The notes beneath the pieces are model-generated. The model searched no databases, was not told where the DNA came from, and saw only the letters and a program-made list of their open reading frames with translations. Shown here piece by piece: positions 32,499-41,370 of a stretch of 44,379 bases of DNA. Within the stretch, counting starts at the first letter, position 1. Every line of letters begins with the position of its first letter. The translations under genes and the position numbers were made by a program. Location of the stretch: the NCBI GenBank assembly GCA_938005705.1, contig CALLML010000019.1:1-44379 (forward strand), read 5' to 3'. The DNA comes from an uncultured bacterium (GTDB taxonomy: Bacteria > Verrucomicrobiota > Kiritimatiellia > PWTM01).

Positions 32499-34178
32499 AT
32501 GGCCGGTGAATATATTTTTCAACTGGAGCATCTGACCAAGCGCCATGACCGCGCGACGGTGCTCGACGACATCACGCTCGCCTTCTTTTTTGGCGCGAAA
32601 ATCGGCGTGATCGGCCCCAATGGTGCAGGCAAATCCACCCTCCTGCGTGTTCTGGCCGGCGTGGATCGGGATTTCATCGGATCGGTCTATATCGGCCGTC
32701 ATATCCGACGGGGCTATTTAGAGCAGGAACCCCGCCTCGATCCCAACAAAACGGTCGCCGAGATCGTGGAAGAGGGCGTCGCCGAATCGCGCGCAATCCT
32801 GGCGCGTTACGATGAGGCTTGCAATCGGCTCGGCGAGAATCCGCCGCCGGACGAAGCCGAATCTCTCCATCGCGAACTCGGACGATTGCAGGACATGATT
32901 GATGCCAATGACCTTTGGGAGCTCGATCATCATGTCGAGGTCGCGATGGAAGCCCTCCGTCTGCCCCCGCCCGACGCGCCCGTGGCGCCGCTCTCTGGCG
33001 GCGAGAAACGCCGGGTGGCGCTCTGCCGATTGCTGATCTCAAACCCCGACGCGCTCCTGCTTGATGAGCCCACCAACCACCTCGACGCCGAATCGGTGGA
33101 ATGGCTGGAGGCTTATTTGAAGAAATTTTCCGGCACGCTCGTGGTGGTTACACATGATCGCTATTTTTTGAACAATGTCACCGAGTGGATTCTCGAGTTG
33201 GATGGCGGCCACGCTTATCCTTTCAAGGGCAATTACGAAAGCTGGTTGGACCAGAAGCAGGCGATGACGGAACGCGAAGCCAAACAGGCGGAGTCCCGTC
33301 GGAAGCTGCTCCAGCAGGAACTGGCGTGGGTGCGCATGAACGCGTCCGCACGCCATTCCCGCAACCTCGCCCGGGTAAAACGTTATGAAGAACTGGCCGC
33401 CCAGTCGGTGGATACGCGCGAGGATCAGGTTCAGATTCAAATTCCACCGGGGCCGCGACTCGGCGACCTTGTCGTACGGGCGGAGAAGTTGACGATGGCG
33501 TACGGCGATCGGCTGCTGTTTGAAAACCTCGATTTCGACCTGCCCCGCGGCGGCATTGTCGGCGTAATCGGCGGCAATGGCACGGGCAAGACCACCCTGC
33601 TGCGGCTTATTCTCGGACAGGAAAAGCCGACGGCAGGAACCTTGCGCATCGGACCGACTGTGGTGATCTCCAGCGTGGATCAGTTTCGCGACTCGCTGAA
33701 CCCGGAGAACACCGTGTATGAGGAGATCACGGGCGGCGAGGAGATGATTGATTTAGGCGGCAAACGGATGAATGGACGCGCGTATTGCAGCCGCTTCAAT
33801 TTGCGCGGTCCGGATCAGCAAAAAAAAGTGGGGCAACTTTCCGGCGGCGAACGCAATCGGGTTCACCTGGCGAAGCTGCTACGCCGCGGCGGAAATCTTC
33901 TGCTACTAGACGAGCCCACGAACGACCTGGATGTAAACACGCTGCGATCCTTGGAAGAGGCAATCCTCAACTTCGGCGGTTGCGCTGTCGTGGTGAGCCA
34001 CGACCGATGGTTCCTTGACCGCATCGCCACTCACATCCTCGCCTTCGAAGGCGAGAGCCGAGTCATCTGGTTTGAAGGCACCTACCAGGAATATCACGAA
34101 GCGCGGCGAAAACGACTCGGCGAAGACGCCGATCGTCCTCGCCGCGTCCGATTCCGGCCCGTGCGTCCCAGGGGCTGA
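32499..34178 (+). CDS. ettA: ABC-F protein EttA, energy-dependent translational throttle
   Basis: EttA is a cytoplasmic ABC-F ATPase that binds the ribosomal E site and gates the first elongation steps according to ATP/ADP. The 559-residue protein begins MAGEYIFQLEHLTKRH, very close to the EttA start, and has two ABC modules: Walker A GPNGAGKST and GGNGTGKTT, signatures LSGGEKRR and LSGGERNR, Walker B LLLDEPTNHLD and LLLDEPTNDLD. The helical arm and the linker between modules are present. The start is ATG 32499, with GGGAG about 8 bases upstream; the open frame extends 297 bases further back, but that part has no conserved protein character. No transmembrane partner is nearby, as expected. 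Confidence 0.95.
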   Translation: MAGEYIFQLEHLTKRHDRATVLDDITLAFFFGAKIGVIGPNGAGKSTLLRVLAGVDRDFIGSVYIGRHIRRGYLEQEPRLDPNKTVAEIVEEGVAESRAILARYDEACNRLGENPPPDEAESLHRELGRLQDMIDANDLWELDHHVEVAMEALRLPPPDAPVAPLSGGEKRRVALCRLLISNPDALLLDEPTNHLDAESVEWLEAYLKKFSGTLVVVTHDRYFLNNVTEWILELDGGHAYPFKGNYESWLDQKQAMTEREAKQAESRRKLLQQELAWVRMNASARHSRNLARVKRYEELAAQSVDTREDQVQIQIPPGPRLGDLVVRAEKLTMAYGDRLLFENLDFDLPRGGIVGVIGGNGTGKTTLLRLILGQEKPTAGTLRIGPTVVISSVDQFRDSLNPENTVYEEITGGEEMIDLGGKRMNGRAYCSRFNLRGPDQQKKVGQLSGGERNRVHLAKLLRRGGNLLLLDEPTNDLDVNTLRSLEEAILNFGGCAVVVSHDRWFLDRIATHILAFEGESRVIWFEGTYQEYHEARRKRLGEDADRPRRVRFRPVRPRG

Positions 34179-34301
34179 CAGTTCCATGACCGTGAGCATA
34201 GCTTGGCGCTGTCGGAATTGTGGGCGCTGACGATAGAGCGACTGGCCGCGCCCGAGCACGGCCACCCCACCTCGCCGCTCGTACCTCAAAGCGGTCTGCG
34301 G

Positions 34302-34330
34302 TTGACAGGGTTCTCCGTTTACACTATCTA
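34302..34330 (+). promoter_or_regulatory. Candidate promoter of the HMA-like lipoprotein-pepA-purC operon
   Basis: A perfect TTGACA (34302-34307) is followed after 17 bp by TATCTA (34325-34330), a weaker -10 match. Transcription would start near 34337, at the ATG itself, and no ribosome-binding site precedes that codon, which again suggests a leaderless transcript. Confidence 0.5.
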
Positions 34331-34336
34331 GTTTAT

Positions 34337-34672
34337 ATGGGAATCCGATCCAAATGTTTTGCCGGCATTGCGACGGCTATCGCGCTGGCCGGCTGTTTCC
34401 GACAGGATAGTCGCACGGTCACCATCTCCGTGCCGCAGATGGTGGAGGAAGCCGATGCCAAACGCATCCGGCAGATTCTGGACGTATACCACGGGCTCGG
34501 CATAATCCAGCAGATTGAAATTGACTTATCCAACCGCCTCGTCCGCGTGACGTATGACACCACCATGGCGGCGGTCAAAAATCTTGAATATCTCATTGCC
34601 TATGCGGGGTATGACGCGGGAGAGACGGCTGCGCTGCACCGTCCGAACCATTCGACAAAGGTAGCCCCATGA
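34337..34672 (+). CDS. Small lipoprotein with HMA-like fold lacking the metal cysteines
   Basis: The 111-residue product has a lipoprotein signal ending in ALAGC (C20). Residues 27-93 follow the heavy-metal-associated domain pattern: a VTISVPQM strand, helix, IQQIEIDLSNRLVRVTYD hairpin, then NLEYLIAYAGYDA. Where HMA domains carry MxCxxC, this protein has M35-VEEAD, so neither cysteine is present and soft-metal transfer by that site is unlikely. It may bind another ligand or a protein. ATG 34337 is chosen for the signal peptide; the frame extends upstream with no signal. It overlaps pepA by ATGA. The function is unknown. Confidence 0.75.
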   Translation: MGIRSKCFAGIATAIALAGCFRQDSRTVTISVPQMVEEADAKRIRQILDVYHGLGIIQQIEIDLSNRLVRVTYDTTMAAVKNLEYLIAYAGYDAGETAALHRPNHSTKVAP

Positions 34673-36225
34673 ACGCTCATTCGCAGCCCGTGTCGTTTCG
34701 TCAGCCTCGCATCCGCATCGTCGCCGATTTCTCGCGCGTCCGTTCGGATGCCATCGTGGCCTTCATCGCCAAGGAAGGGGACCGGCCACTCCTCCTGTCG
34801 GAATCACCCGAAGCCGCGCGCCATGTAATATCCGCCTGGCTCTCCCACGCTCGCGCATTCAAGGGCGAGGAAGGTGAAATCGTCGTCCTTTCGTATGCGG
34901 GCGAGGGTACCCTCACGCGAATCGCGCTCGCCGGCGTCGGGGATGTGCGTCAGCTCGAATACTGGCGGATTGAACGCGCCGCCGCAACGGCGGCGAAGGC
35001 GCTTTCGGTTCACGATCCGTCGTCTATTGCATGGCCGCTTAAAATGACGGCGCCCGCGATGGCCCCCTTGAATCCGGCCCTACTGGCCCGCCATGTGGCG
35101 CGCGGCGCTGTGGAAGGTCCGTACCGTTTTCAACGCTTTCATTCCCGAAGAGACACCGCACGGACGCCGGAGATCGTGCTGTACGGCCAGGCCGGAGATA
35201 AAGCCGAGATCGTTGCCGAGGCTGAGTCCGGCGCCCTTGAGGGCGACACGCTTAATGTCGTCGCCGACCTGGCGAACCTACCCGGCAATGTGGCCACGCC
35301 CGAATACGTAGCGAAAGAATGCCGGCGCCTGGCACGCGCGGCAGGTCTCTCCTGTCGCGTGTATGATGCCGCCGCGCTGAAACGCGAGCGCTGCCAGGCC
35401 TGGCTTGCCGTCGCAGCAGGTAGCCGAAGGGAACCGCGGTTGATCGTACTGCGGCACGGGCGCGCCGAACGAAAGGGGAAACCCATCGTGCTGGTGGGTA
35501 AAACGCTGACATTCGACACCGGCGGCATTTCGCTTAAGCCTTCCGCAAACATGGAGTGGATGCGTTATGACAAATGTGGCGGCATGGCTGTGCTTGCGGC
35601 CCTGCTAGCAGCGGCGCGACTGAAGCTATCTTCGCCAGTGATCGGCCTGCTTGCCGCCGCGGAGAACATGCCCGACGGCGGGGCGACGCGTCCGGGCGAC
35701 ATCGTGCGGGCCCGATCCGGCAAGACCATCGAGATCGTCAATACCGATGCCGAAGGGCGCATGGTGCTGGCGGACGCTCTCTCCTTCGCCGCCGTTTTCA
35801 ATCCGTCGGTTATCGTGGACGTCGCTACCTTAACCGGCGCCGCCCGCATCGCTCTGGGGGAATTCGCCTCAGCCTTATGCACCACCGATGAGGCCTTAAC
35901 TTCAGCCCTGGTCGAAGCAGGGCGGCGTTCCGGCGACCGCGTATGGCCGCTGCCGTTGTGGCCCGAATATGGTGAGATGCTGAAAACCCCGTTCGCCGAT
36001 CTCAAAAACGCCGGCGATGGAAGCGCAGGGACTATTGCCGGCGCCGCATTTCTGCGCGCCTTCATTCCCGATGGGCTTCCTTGGGCACATCTTGACATCG
36101 CGGCGCGCGCCTGGCTGGAGAAGGAAAAATCACACCGGTTTCCGGGTGCCACCCTGGCCGGCGCCCGGCTGTTGATCGAGTGGCTGAAACAGCAACCCTA
36201 CGACACGGAGAAAAGCATCCGATGA
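34669..36225 (+). CDS. pepA: Leucyl aminopeptidase (M17)
   Basis: PepA is a cytosolic two-zinc aminopeptidase that recycles peptides, and in some bacteria also binds DNA with Xer proteins. The 518-residue protein keeps the full active site: K278 and D283 (VGKTLTFDTGG), D301 (MRYDKCGG), D360 and E362 with R364 (NTDAEGR). VATLTGAARIALGEF and the C-terminal FADLKNAGDGSAGTIAGAAFL are also standard. The N-terminal half is poorly conserved, as usual for the family. It starts with an ATGA overlap to the small lipoprotein and ends the same way on purC, so the three genes are a compact operon. Confidence 0.96.
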   Translation: MNAHSQPVSFRQPRIRIVADFSRVRSDAIVAFIAKEGDRPLLLSESPEAARHVISAWLSHARAFKGEEGEIVVLSYAGEGTLTRIALAGVGDVRQLEYWRIERAAATAAKALSVHDPSSIAWPLKMTAPAMAPLNPALLARHVARGAVEGPYRFQRFHSRRDTARTPEIVLYGQAGDKAEIVAEAESGALEGDTLNVVADLANLPGNVATPEYVAKECRRLARAAGLSCRVYDAAALKRERCQAWLAVAAGSRREPRLIVLRHGRAERKGKPIVLVGKTLTFDTGGISLKPSANMEWMRYDKCGGMAVLAALLAAARLKLSSPVIGLLAAAENMPDGGATRPGDIVRARSGKTIEIVNTDAEGRMVLADALSFAAVFNPSVIVDVATLTGAARIALGEFASALCTTDEALTSALVEAGRRSGDRVWPLPLWPEYGEMLKTPFADLKNAGDGSAGTIAGAAFLRAFIPDGLPWAHLDIAARAWLEKEKSHRFPGATLAGARLLIEWLKQQPYDTEKSIR

Positions 36226-37109
36226 AGCCCCTAATGACATTGGAACTGCCCGGCATCCGCAAACTCAAGAGCGGCAAAGTGCGGGAGGTGTTTGATCTCG
36301 GCGACACCTTATTGCTCGTCGCGACTGACCGCATCAGTGCCTTTGATTGCATCCTCCCCACCGGCATTCCCGACAAAGGAAAGGTGCTCAACCTCCTCTC
36401 CGCCTGGTGGTTCAAGCGCCTGGAAACCATCCTCCCGAACCATATGATCAGTGTTGAATCCTCAGATTGGCCGGCCGTCTTGGCCCCTCATGTCGATATT
36501 CTGAAGGGGCGCGCGATGCTGACGCGACGTGCGAAAATTCTTCCGATCGAATGTGTGGTGCGGGGGTACCTCGTCGGTTCCGGTTGGAAGGAATACCAAG
36601 AGCGCGGAACCGTCTGCGGGCTCCCGCTGCGCAAGGGGTATCGCCAGGCTGACCGGCTGGACGAACCGATCTTCACCCCCTCAACCAAGGCGGAAACCGG
36701 CCATGATGAAAACATTTCCTTTGAGCGCACGGCGGAACTGATCGGCCTCGCCCTTGCGGAGCAAATACGGACGATTTCCCTCAACCTCTATCGCGAAGCC
36801 GCCGCCTATGCGCTGACGCGCGGCATCATCATCGCCGACACCAAATTCGAGTTCGGTCTCATCGGCGATCGTCTTGTGCTCGCGGATGAAGCCCTCACGC
36901 CCGACAGTTCCCGATTCTGGCCCGCCGACCAGTATGCCCCCGGTAGCAATCCGCCCTCCTTTGACAAGCAGTATGTGCGCGACTATTTAGAGAGTCTGAA
37001 TTGGGACAAGACTCCCCCCGCCCCGCCTTTGCCTGAACACATCGTTCGCCGGACGAGCGAGAAATATCGCGACGCATACAGCCGTCTCACGGGGATGAAA
37101 CTCCCATAA
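36222..37109 (+). CDS. purC: SAICAR synthetase
   Basis: PurC joins CAIR and aspartate in purine synthesis. The 295-residue form is the longer, eukaryote- and plastid-like type. Conserved parts are SGKVREVFDLGDTLLLVATDRISAFDCILPTGIPDKGKVL across the N-terminus, ECVVRGYLVGSGWKEY, PIFTPSTKAETGHDENIS, and the C-terminal IIADTKFEFGL...LADEALTPDSSRFW block. ATG 36222 shares ATGA with the pepA stop. The frame upstream lies inside pepA. No other pur gene is in the window, so purine synthesis genes are scattered in this genome. A new promoter follows 27 bp after its stop. Confidence 0.97.
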   Translation: MKPLMTLELPGIRKLKSGKVREVFDLGDTLLLVATDRISAFDCILPTGIPDKGKVLNLLSAWWFKRLETILPNHMISVESSDWPAVLAPHVDILKGRAMLTRRAKILPIECVVRGYLVGSGWKEYQERGTVCGLPLRKGYRQADRLDEPIFTPSTKAETGHDENISFERTAELIGLALAEQIRTISLNLYREAAAYALTRGIIIADTKFEFGLIGDRLVLADEALTPDSSRFWPADQYAPGSNPPSFDKQYVRDYLESLNWDKTPPAPPLPEHIVRRTSEKYRDAYSRLTGMKLP

Positions 37110-37135
37110 TTTGCCGGCGCCCGTACCCTCCGGTC

Positions 37136-37164
37136 TTGTGAAATCGGTCTTTCTCCGCTATACT
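37136..37164 (+). promoter_or_regulatory. Sigma-70-type promoter of the mazG-pgi-truA operon
   Basis: TTGTGA (37136-37141), 17 bp, then TATACT (37159-37164): both boxes are close to consensus (4 and 5 of 6) with ideal spacing. It lies between the purC stop and ATG 37208, which has GGAAGGA at 37191-37197. This is the best promoter in the window. Confidence 0.65.
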
Positions 37165-37207
37165 TGCAGGGTTGTTTTCACAAAAAGCGAGGAAGGACTT
37201 GAAAGTC

Positions 37208-37933
37208 ATGGTCAAGCCGCAAAAAAAAGAGGATGAAACCGAAAGCGTGGCAACAGTCCGCCCCGCCCCATCCCAATGGCTGATTGTCGAGCTCGAGGAG
37301 GCGATCGAGGGATATCGCGAGGATCTTTGCCGCTTCATTGCAGACCGCTTGAAAGACACCGACGAGACGAAAGTCGGCGAAGTTCTGATTCGCTGCGGCC
37401 TTTGCAGTGCGCCCGAGCAGGCCGTCCATGCGGTGGCCACCGCCCTCGGTGTCAAGGCCTCCACCTTGGAGTCCCTCGTTCTCGCGGCGAAAAAATGGCT
37501 GGAACAGCGATATGCGTCCGCCCCGATTCAGGTACGGCCGTCCTATGCCGCCGCGATCGAGGCCTGCAACGAGCGCGGCCGCGGAGTCGCGTTCCTGACG
37601 ACGGCGCCGGAGGAGGTCGCCCAGACCCTCTTCCGACGCCTCGAACCCGATACCGTTTGCGGCCGACTGCATGTCGTGGCCCTAGGCGACGGCACATTTC
37701 CATCGCCAGATCAATGGCGGTTGCCGGTACGCGCCGCCGGTGTTTCCCTCTCCCAATGCGCCGCGCTGACGACCTGCCGTTCGTCTTTCAAATCGGCGCT
37801 GATCGCCGGGCTGCGGTGCGTCGTGGCGCCGGATCGTTTCACCCAGGCGCAGGATTTCAGCGGCGCCGATGCCGTATTCGAATTATCCGCCAACGCCTCT
37901 CCATCCAAGAGCGATTTCCTGGAGGTCCTCTGA
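37208..37933 (+). CDS. HAD-like protein lacking catalytic residues
   Basis: The 241-residue protein is not assigned to a named family. From about 110 to 225 it follows the second half of phosphatases of the beta-phosphoglucomutase type: SYAAAIEACNERGRGVAFLTTAP, then a PDQW segment, and AAGVSLSQCAALTTCRSSFKSALIAGLRCVVAPD. The motif II threonine is kept (T131), but the DxDxT nucleophile is absent, the motif III lysine is replaced (TFPSPD instead of a GKPxPD pattern) and the motif IV acids (VEDS-like) read LTTC. It is therefore probably a non-enzymatic HAD relative. ATG 37208 is supported by GGAAGGA ten bases upstream; a TTG 36 bases earlier is less likely. It leads the operon containing mazG, pgi and truA. 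Confidence 0.75.
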   Translation: MVKPQKKEDETESVATVRPAPSQWLIVELEEAIEGYREDLCRFIADRLKDTDETKVGEVLIRCGLCSAPEQAVHAVATALGVKASTLESLVLAAKKWLEQRYASAPIQVRPSYAAAIEACNERGRGVAFLTTAPEEVAQTLFRRLEPDTVCGRLHVVALGDGTFPSPDQWRLPVRAAGVSLSQCAALTTCRSSFKSALIAGLRCVVAPDRFTQAQDFSGADAVFELSANASPSKSDFLEVL

Positions 37934-37980
37934 GCGTCCCAACGGATCATGCTGTTGCTCCCGCATCGGAACCGCGGCCC

Positions 37981-38784
37981 ATGGACCGGCTGCTGGCCAT
38001 CATGCGCAGACTGCGTGGCGAAAATGGCTGCCCCTGGGACCGCCAGCAGACACTGCAGTCGCTGAAGCCACACCTGATTGAAGAGGCCTACGAAGCTTAT
38101 GAGGCCATGGATGCGAACGATCCCGACCGTCTGCGCGAAGAGCTCGGCGACGTGCTGCTGCAAATTGTGTTCCAGGCTCAAATCTGCGCGGAAAACGGCC
38201 AATTCTCATTCGACGACGTGGCTGAAGGCATCGCACAAAAACTCATCCGCCGACATCCTCACGTATTCGGCGAGGTTCAGGTCTGTAACGCCGACGACGT
38301 GTTGCGACGCTGGGACGACATCAAGCGCGCCGAAAAGGTGGAGGCTTCGCAATCCCCTTCCGTCGTGGATGGCGTGCCGCGACACCTGCCGGCGTTGCTC
38401 AAAGCCGATCAGGTTCAACGTCGCGCCTCCCGCACCGGATTCGACTGGAGCGAAACTGGCGAAGTTTTGCGCAAATTGGACGAGGAAATCCGCGAGTTGA
38501 AAGATTCCATCGCGTCCGCCGACCGCAACCGAATCGGTGAAGAGCTCGGCGATGTGCTCTTCACCCTCGTCAATCTCAGCCGGTTTGTTGAGGTGGACGC
38601 GGAGGACGCTCTGAACGCCACCACCCAGAAGTTCATCCGCCGATTCAAAGAAGTGGAGCGTAAGGCCCGCGAACGCGGTCTTCGTCTCCACGAATGTGAA
38701 CTGGCGACGTTGGATGCACTATGGGACGAAACTAAGGCTGATGAGCGAAACCCAGCCCTGCCGCCCTCGAAGGAAACACCATGA
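37981..38784 (+). CDS. mazG: Nucleoside triphosphate pyrophosphohydrolase MazG
   Basis: MazG hydrolyses NTPs to NMP and diphosphate and clears abnormal nucleotides. The 267-residue protein has two MazG domains. The first contains [20 protein letters not shown] with E34/E35/E38 and [10 protein letters not shown] (E53/E54, D57), and the second has [12 protein letters not shown] and [16 protein letters not shown]. Both keep the ExxE...ExxD metal-binding pattern. The length is close to the E. coli enzyme. The start chosen is ATG 37981, 47 bp after the previous stop; codons further upstream in the same frame have no family similarity. It shares ATGA with pgi at its end. Confidence 0.95.
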   Translation: MDRLLAIMRRLRGENGCPWDRQQTLQSLKPHLIEEAYEAYEAMDANDPDRLREELGDVLLQIVFQAQICAENGQFSFDDVAEGIAQKLIRRHPHVFGEVQVCNADDVLRRWDDIKRAEKVEASQSPSVVDGVPRHLPALLKADQVQRRASRTGFDWSETGEVLRKLDEEIRELKDSIASADRNRIGEELGDVLFTLVNLSRFVEVDAEDALNATTQKFIRRFKEVERKARERGLRLHECELATLDALWDETKADERNPALPPSKETP

Positions 38785-40430
38785 TGGCCCCGACCTTTTT
38801 CGAATCCCGCAATGTAGTGAAAGATCTTGCGCCCCTGAAAGCGCACCGTCGCGAATGGAAAGGCGTGCATCTGCGCGACCTCTTCCGGGATGATCCCGGG
38901 CGGGCGGAGCGCTATTCGATCCAGGCCGGCGACTGGTTTCTCGATTATTCCAAAAACCTGGTGACCGAACGCACGCTCCAGTTGCTGCATGACCTCACAC
39001 GGCGCGCCCGACTGCCCGAAGCGATTGCGGCTATGTTTAAAGGCGAACGCATCAACTTGACGGAAAACCGGGCGGTATTGCACGTAGCCCTTCGCGCCCC
39101 TGAAACGGCCGATTTTCGCATGGATGGCGTGCCCCTCACCCCGCAGGTGCACGCGGTACTGCGCCGCATGAAAGCCTTCGCGGAGGCCGTGCGCTCCGGA
39201 GAATGGAAGGGACATACCGGACGCCCCATTCGCGCCGTGATTAACATCGGCATCGGCGGTTCCGACCTCGGCCCCGCTATGGCCACTGAAGCCCTTCGCG
39301 CTTTTGCTGATCGGCGGCTGACGGTGCGTTTCGTCTCCAATGTGGACGCTACACATTTCGTCGAAACCGTGCGTGACCTCAATCCCGAGGAGACGTTGTT
39401 TATTGTCGCATCCAAGACGTTCACGACGCAGGAAACGATGACCAACGCGGAGACCGCGCGCGCCTGGGCGCTTGACAGTCTGAAGGACCCCGCCGCCGTC
39501 GCCCGCCATTTTGTCGCCGTCTCGACAAACGCCGACCGGGTCGCGGCCTTTGGAATTGACACGCATAACATGTTCGAGTTCTGGGATTGGGTCGGCGGGC
39601 GCTATTCTCTGTGTTCCGCGATCGGACTGCCCCTGATGATCGCTATCGGTCCCGAGCATTTCCAGGACATGCTCAACGGCTTTCATCTTATGGATCGCCA
39701 CTTTGCCGAGGCGCCGATCGAGTCCAACCTTCCCATCACGCTGGCGTTGCTCGGAGTCTGGTACGGCGCCTGCTGGGACGCCCACACCCACGCCGTGCTC
39801 CCCTACGACCAATATCTCGCCCGCTTGCCCGCCTATCTTCAACAGGCCGATATGGAGAGCAACGGAAAGTCGGTGGACGCGCGCGGACGCCCGGTGCGAT
39901 GGCAGACCGGTCCGATTCTCTGGGGCGAACCCGGCACGAATGGCCAACATGCCTTCTATCAACTGCTTCATCAGGGCACCAAGTTGGTGCCCTGCGACTT
40001 TATCGCTTTCTGTCGTCCCCACCACCCCATCGGCGACCATCACGCCAAATTGCTGGCAAATTGTTTCGCCCAAACGGAAGCGCTGGCCTTCGGCAAGACA
40101 GCGGAGGAAGTCCGCGCCGAGGGCACCCAAGGCCGCCTCGTCCGCCATCGAGTCTTCCCGGGCAATCGCCCCACGAATACGCTCTTGGCGCCAGAGCTAA
40201 CGCCCTCGACGCTCGGACAATTGATCGCCATCTACGAACACAAGATTTTCACACAGGGCATCATCTGGAACATCCTGTCTTTCGACCAGTGGGGTGTGGA
40301 ACTTGGCAAAAAACTGGCCGGCCGCATCCTGCCCGAGCTTCTGGACCCCACGGCCGACGCTCGAGGCCATGACACCTCAACCAATCAGTTGATCCGACGC
40401 TATCGGGAATGGTCGAAGCCCTTGCATTGA
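38781..40430 (+). CDS. pgi: Glucose-6-phosphate isomerase
   Basis: Pgi interconverts glucose-6-phosphate and fructose-6-phosphate in glycolysis and gluconeogenesis. The 549-residue protein is the long E. coli-like form. It has [75 protein letters not shown] (signature), [19 protein letters not shown] with the catalytic Glu and His, and the C-terminal [10 protein letters not shown] with its Lys. All are intact. The start shares ATGA with mazG; an ATG doublet at the start leaves one-codon ambiguity. The truA start lies 22 bases inside its end. Confidence 0.97.
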   Translation: MMAPTFFESRNVVKDLAPLKAHRREWKGVHLRDLFRDDPGRAERYSIQAGDWFLDYSKNLVTERTLQLLHDLTRRARLPEAIAAMFKGERINLTENRAVLHVALRAPETADFRMDGVPLTPQVHAVLRRMKAFAEAVRSGEWKGHTGRPIRAVINIGIGGSDLGPAMATEALRAFADRRLTVRFVSNVDATHFVETVRDLNPEETLFIVASKTFTTQETMTNAETARAWALDSLKDPAAVARHFVAVSTNADRVAAFGIDTHNMFEFWDWVGGRYSLCSAIGLPLMIAIGPEHFQDMLNGFHLMDRHFAEAPIESNLPITLALLGVWYGACWDAHTHAVLPYDQYLARLPAYLQQADMESNGKSVDARGRPVRWQTGPILWGEPGTNGQHAFYQLLHQGTKLVPCDFIAFCRPHHPIGDHHAKLLANCFAQTEALAFGKTAEEVRAEGTQGRLVRHRVFPGNRPTNTLLAPELTPSTLGQLIAIYEHKIFTQGIIWNILSFDQWGVELGKKLAGRILPELLDPTADARGHDTSTNQLIRRYREWSKPLH

Positions 40431-41245
40431 CAGCGAAACCCACCAGCCTGTTCGTCATCCACGGCCATAAATCCGATCAAGTTGTGCGTTATCGCATGAC
40501 CGTGGCCTACGACGGCGGCGCGTACGCCGGCTGGCAGATTCAGGCGCATCATCGGACTATTCAGGGCGAGCTGGAACGGGCCTTGAAACAGATCACCGGC
40601 CAGGATATCCGCGTTCACGGCAGCGGCCGCACGGATGCGGGCGTGCATGCGCGCGGTCAGGTCGCGCATTTTGATCTGCAAGGACGATACGATCCCCCCA
40701 AACTACTGCTGGGGCTGAACGCAATGTTGGACACTGACATTCGCGTACTGAACGTGCGACGCGCCCGTTCCGATTTTCATGCGCGCTACGACGCAATCGA
40801 AAAAACCTACCGTTACTTCATATGGGACGGCCCGGTCATCCTGCCCGATTTGCGGCGATACTGGATGCATGTTTCCCGCCAGCTCAATGTCGCCGCGATG
40901 GCGGAGGCGGCGAAGCGTCTTGCGGGCCAACACGACTTCCTGGCTTTCTCCGCCAATCCGAATCGCGAGGTCGGTGGAACGATTCGTGACCTGCGTGAAC
41001 TCTCGGTGCGACAATCGGGCCGTCACATCGTCATCACCGCGCGGGCCGACGGTTTTCTCTATCGCATGGTCCGCAGCCTCGCCGGTTTTCTCATACGGGT
41101 AGGTGCCGGCGAATTGGCCCCCGATGAGGCCGATCGTATTCTGGCCTCGCGCACGCGCACTGCGCGCGTACCCACCGCCCCCCCCCACGGCCTCTTTCTC
41201 TGGAGCGTCCGGTACGCGTCGCGCCAGCCATCCAATATTCCCTGA
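40409..41245 (+). CDS. truA: tRNA pseudouridine synthase A
   Basis: TruA converts uridines 38-40 of the tRNA anticodon arm to pseudouridine. Core motifs are [31 protein letters not shown], the catalytic [19 protein letters not shown] (Asp in RTDAG), [15 protein letters not shown], and the C-terminal [21 protein letters not shown] 40409 gives 278 residues, with about 25 before the usual start of the family. GTG 40484 ([12 protein letters not shown]) would match typical N-termini better, but neither codon has a strong ribosome-binding site. The ATG overlaps pgi by 22 bases. A stable 8-bp hairpin follows the stop by 5 bases. Confidence 0.95.
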   Translation: MVEALALTAKPTSLFVIHGHKSDQVVRYRMTVAYDGGAYAGWQIQAHHRTIQGELERALKQITGQDIRVHGSGRTDAGVHARGQVAHFDLQGRYDPPKLLLGLNAMLDTDIRVLNVRRARSDFHARYDAIEKTYRYFIWDGPVILPDLRRYWMHVSRQLNVAAMAEAAKRLAGQHDFLAFSANPNREVGGTIRDLRELSVRQSGRHIVITARADGFLYRMVRSLAGFLIRVGAGELAPDEADRILASRTRTARVPTAPPHGLFLWSVRYASRQPSNIP

Positions 41246-41250
41246 TTTCA

Positions 41251-41272
41251 GACATCCGGAATATCGGGTGTC
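41251..41272 (+). terminator. Stem-loop after truA
   Basis: GACATCCG (41251-41258) pairs with CGGGTGTC (41265-41272) in an 8-bp stem with one G-U and a 6-base loop, just after the truA stop. No T-run follows, so it may end the mazG-pgi-truA mRNA with Rho help or protect its 3' end, rather than act as a classical terminator. Confidence 0.4.
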
Positions 41273-41370
41273 GCGAGTCGGTTGGTCTTACAGCGCCACC
41301 GGTTCGCGCGGGGCGATTCGACTTGAGCGATCGGCCGTTTAACAGTAGCTTCACTGTGGGAGAATTTGAG

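Noticed and set aside
38415-40148. 577-codon minus-strand open frame opposite mazG and pgi
   Set aside because: pgi and mazG are unmistakable on the plus strand; the antisense translation is low-complexity and has no recognisable motif.
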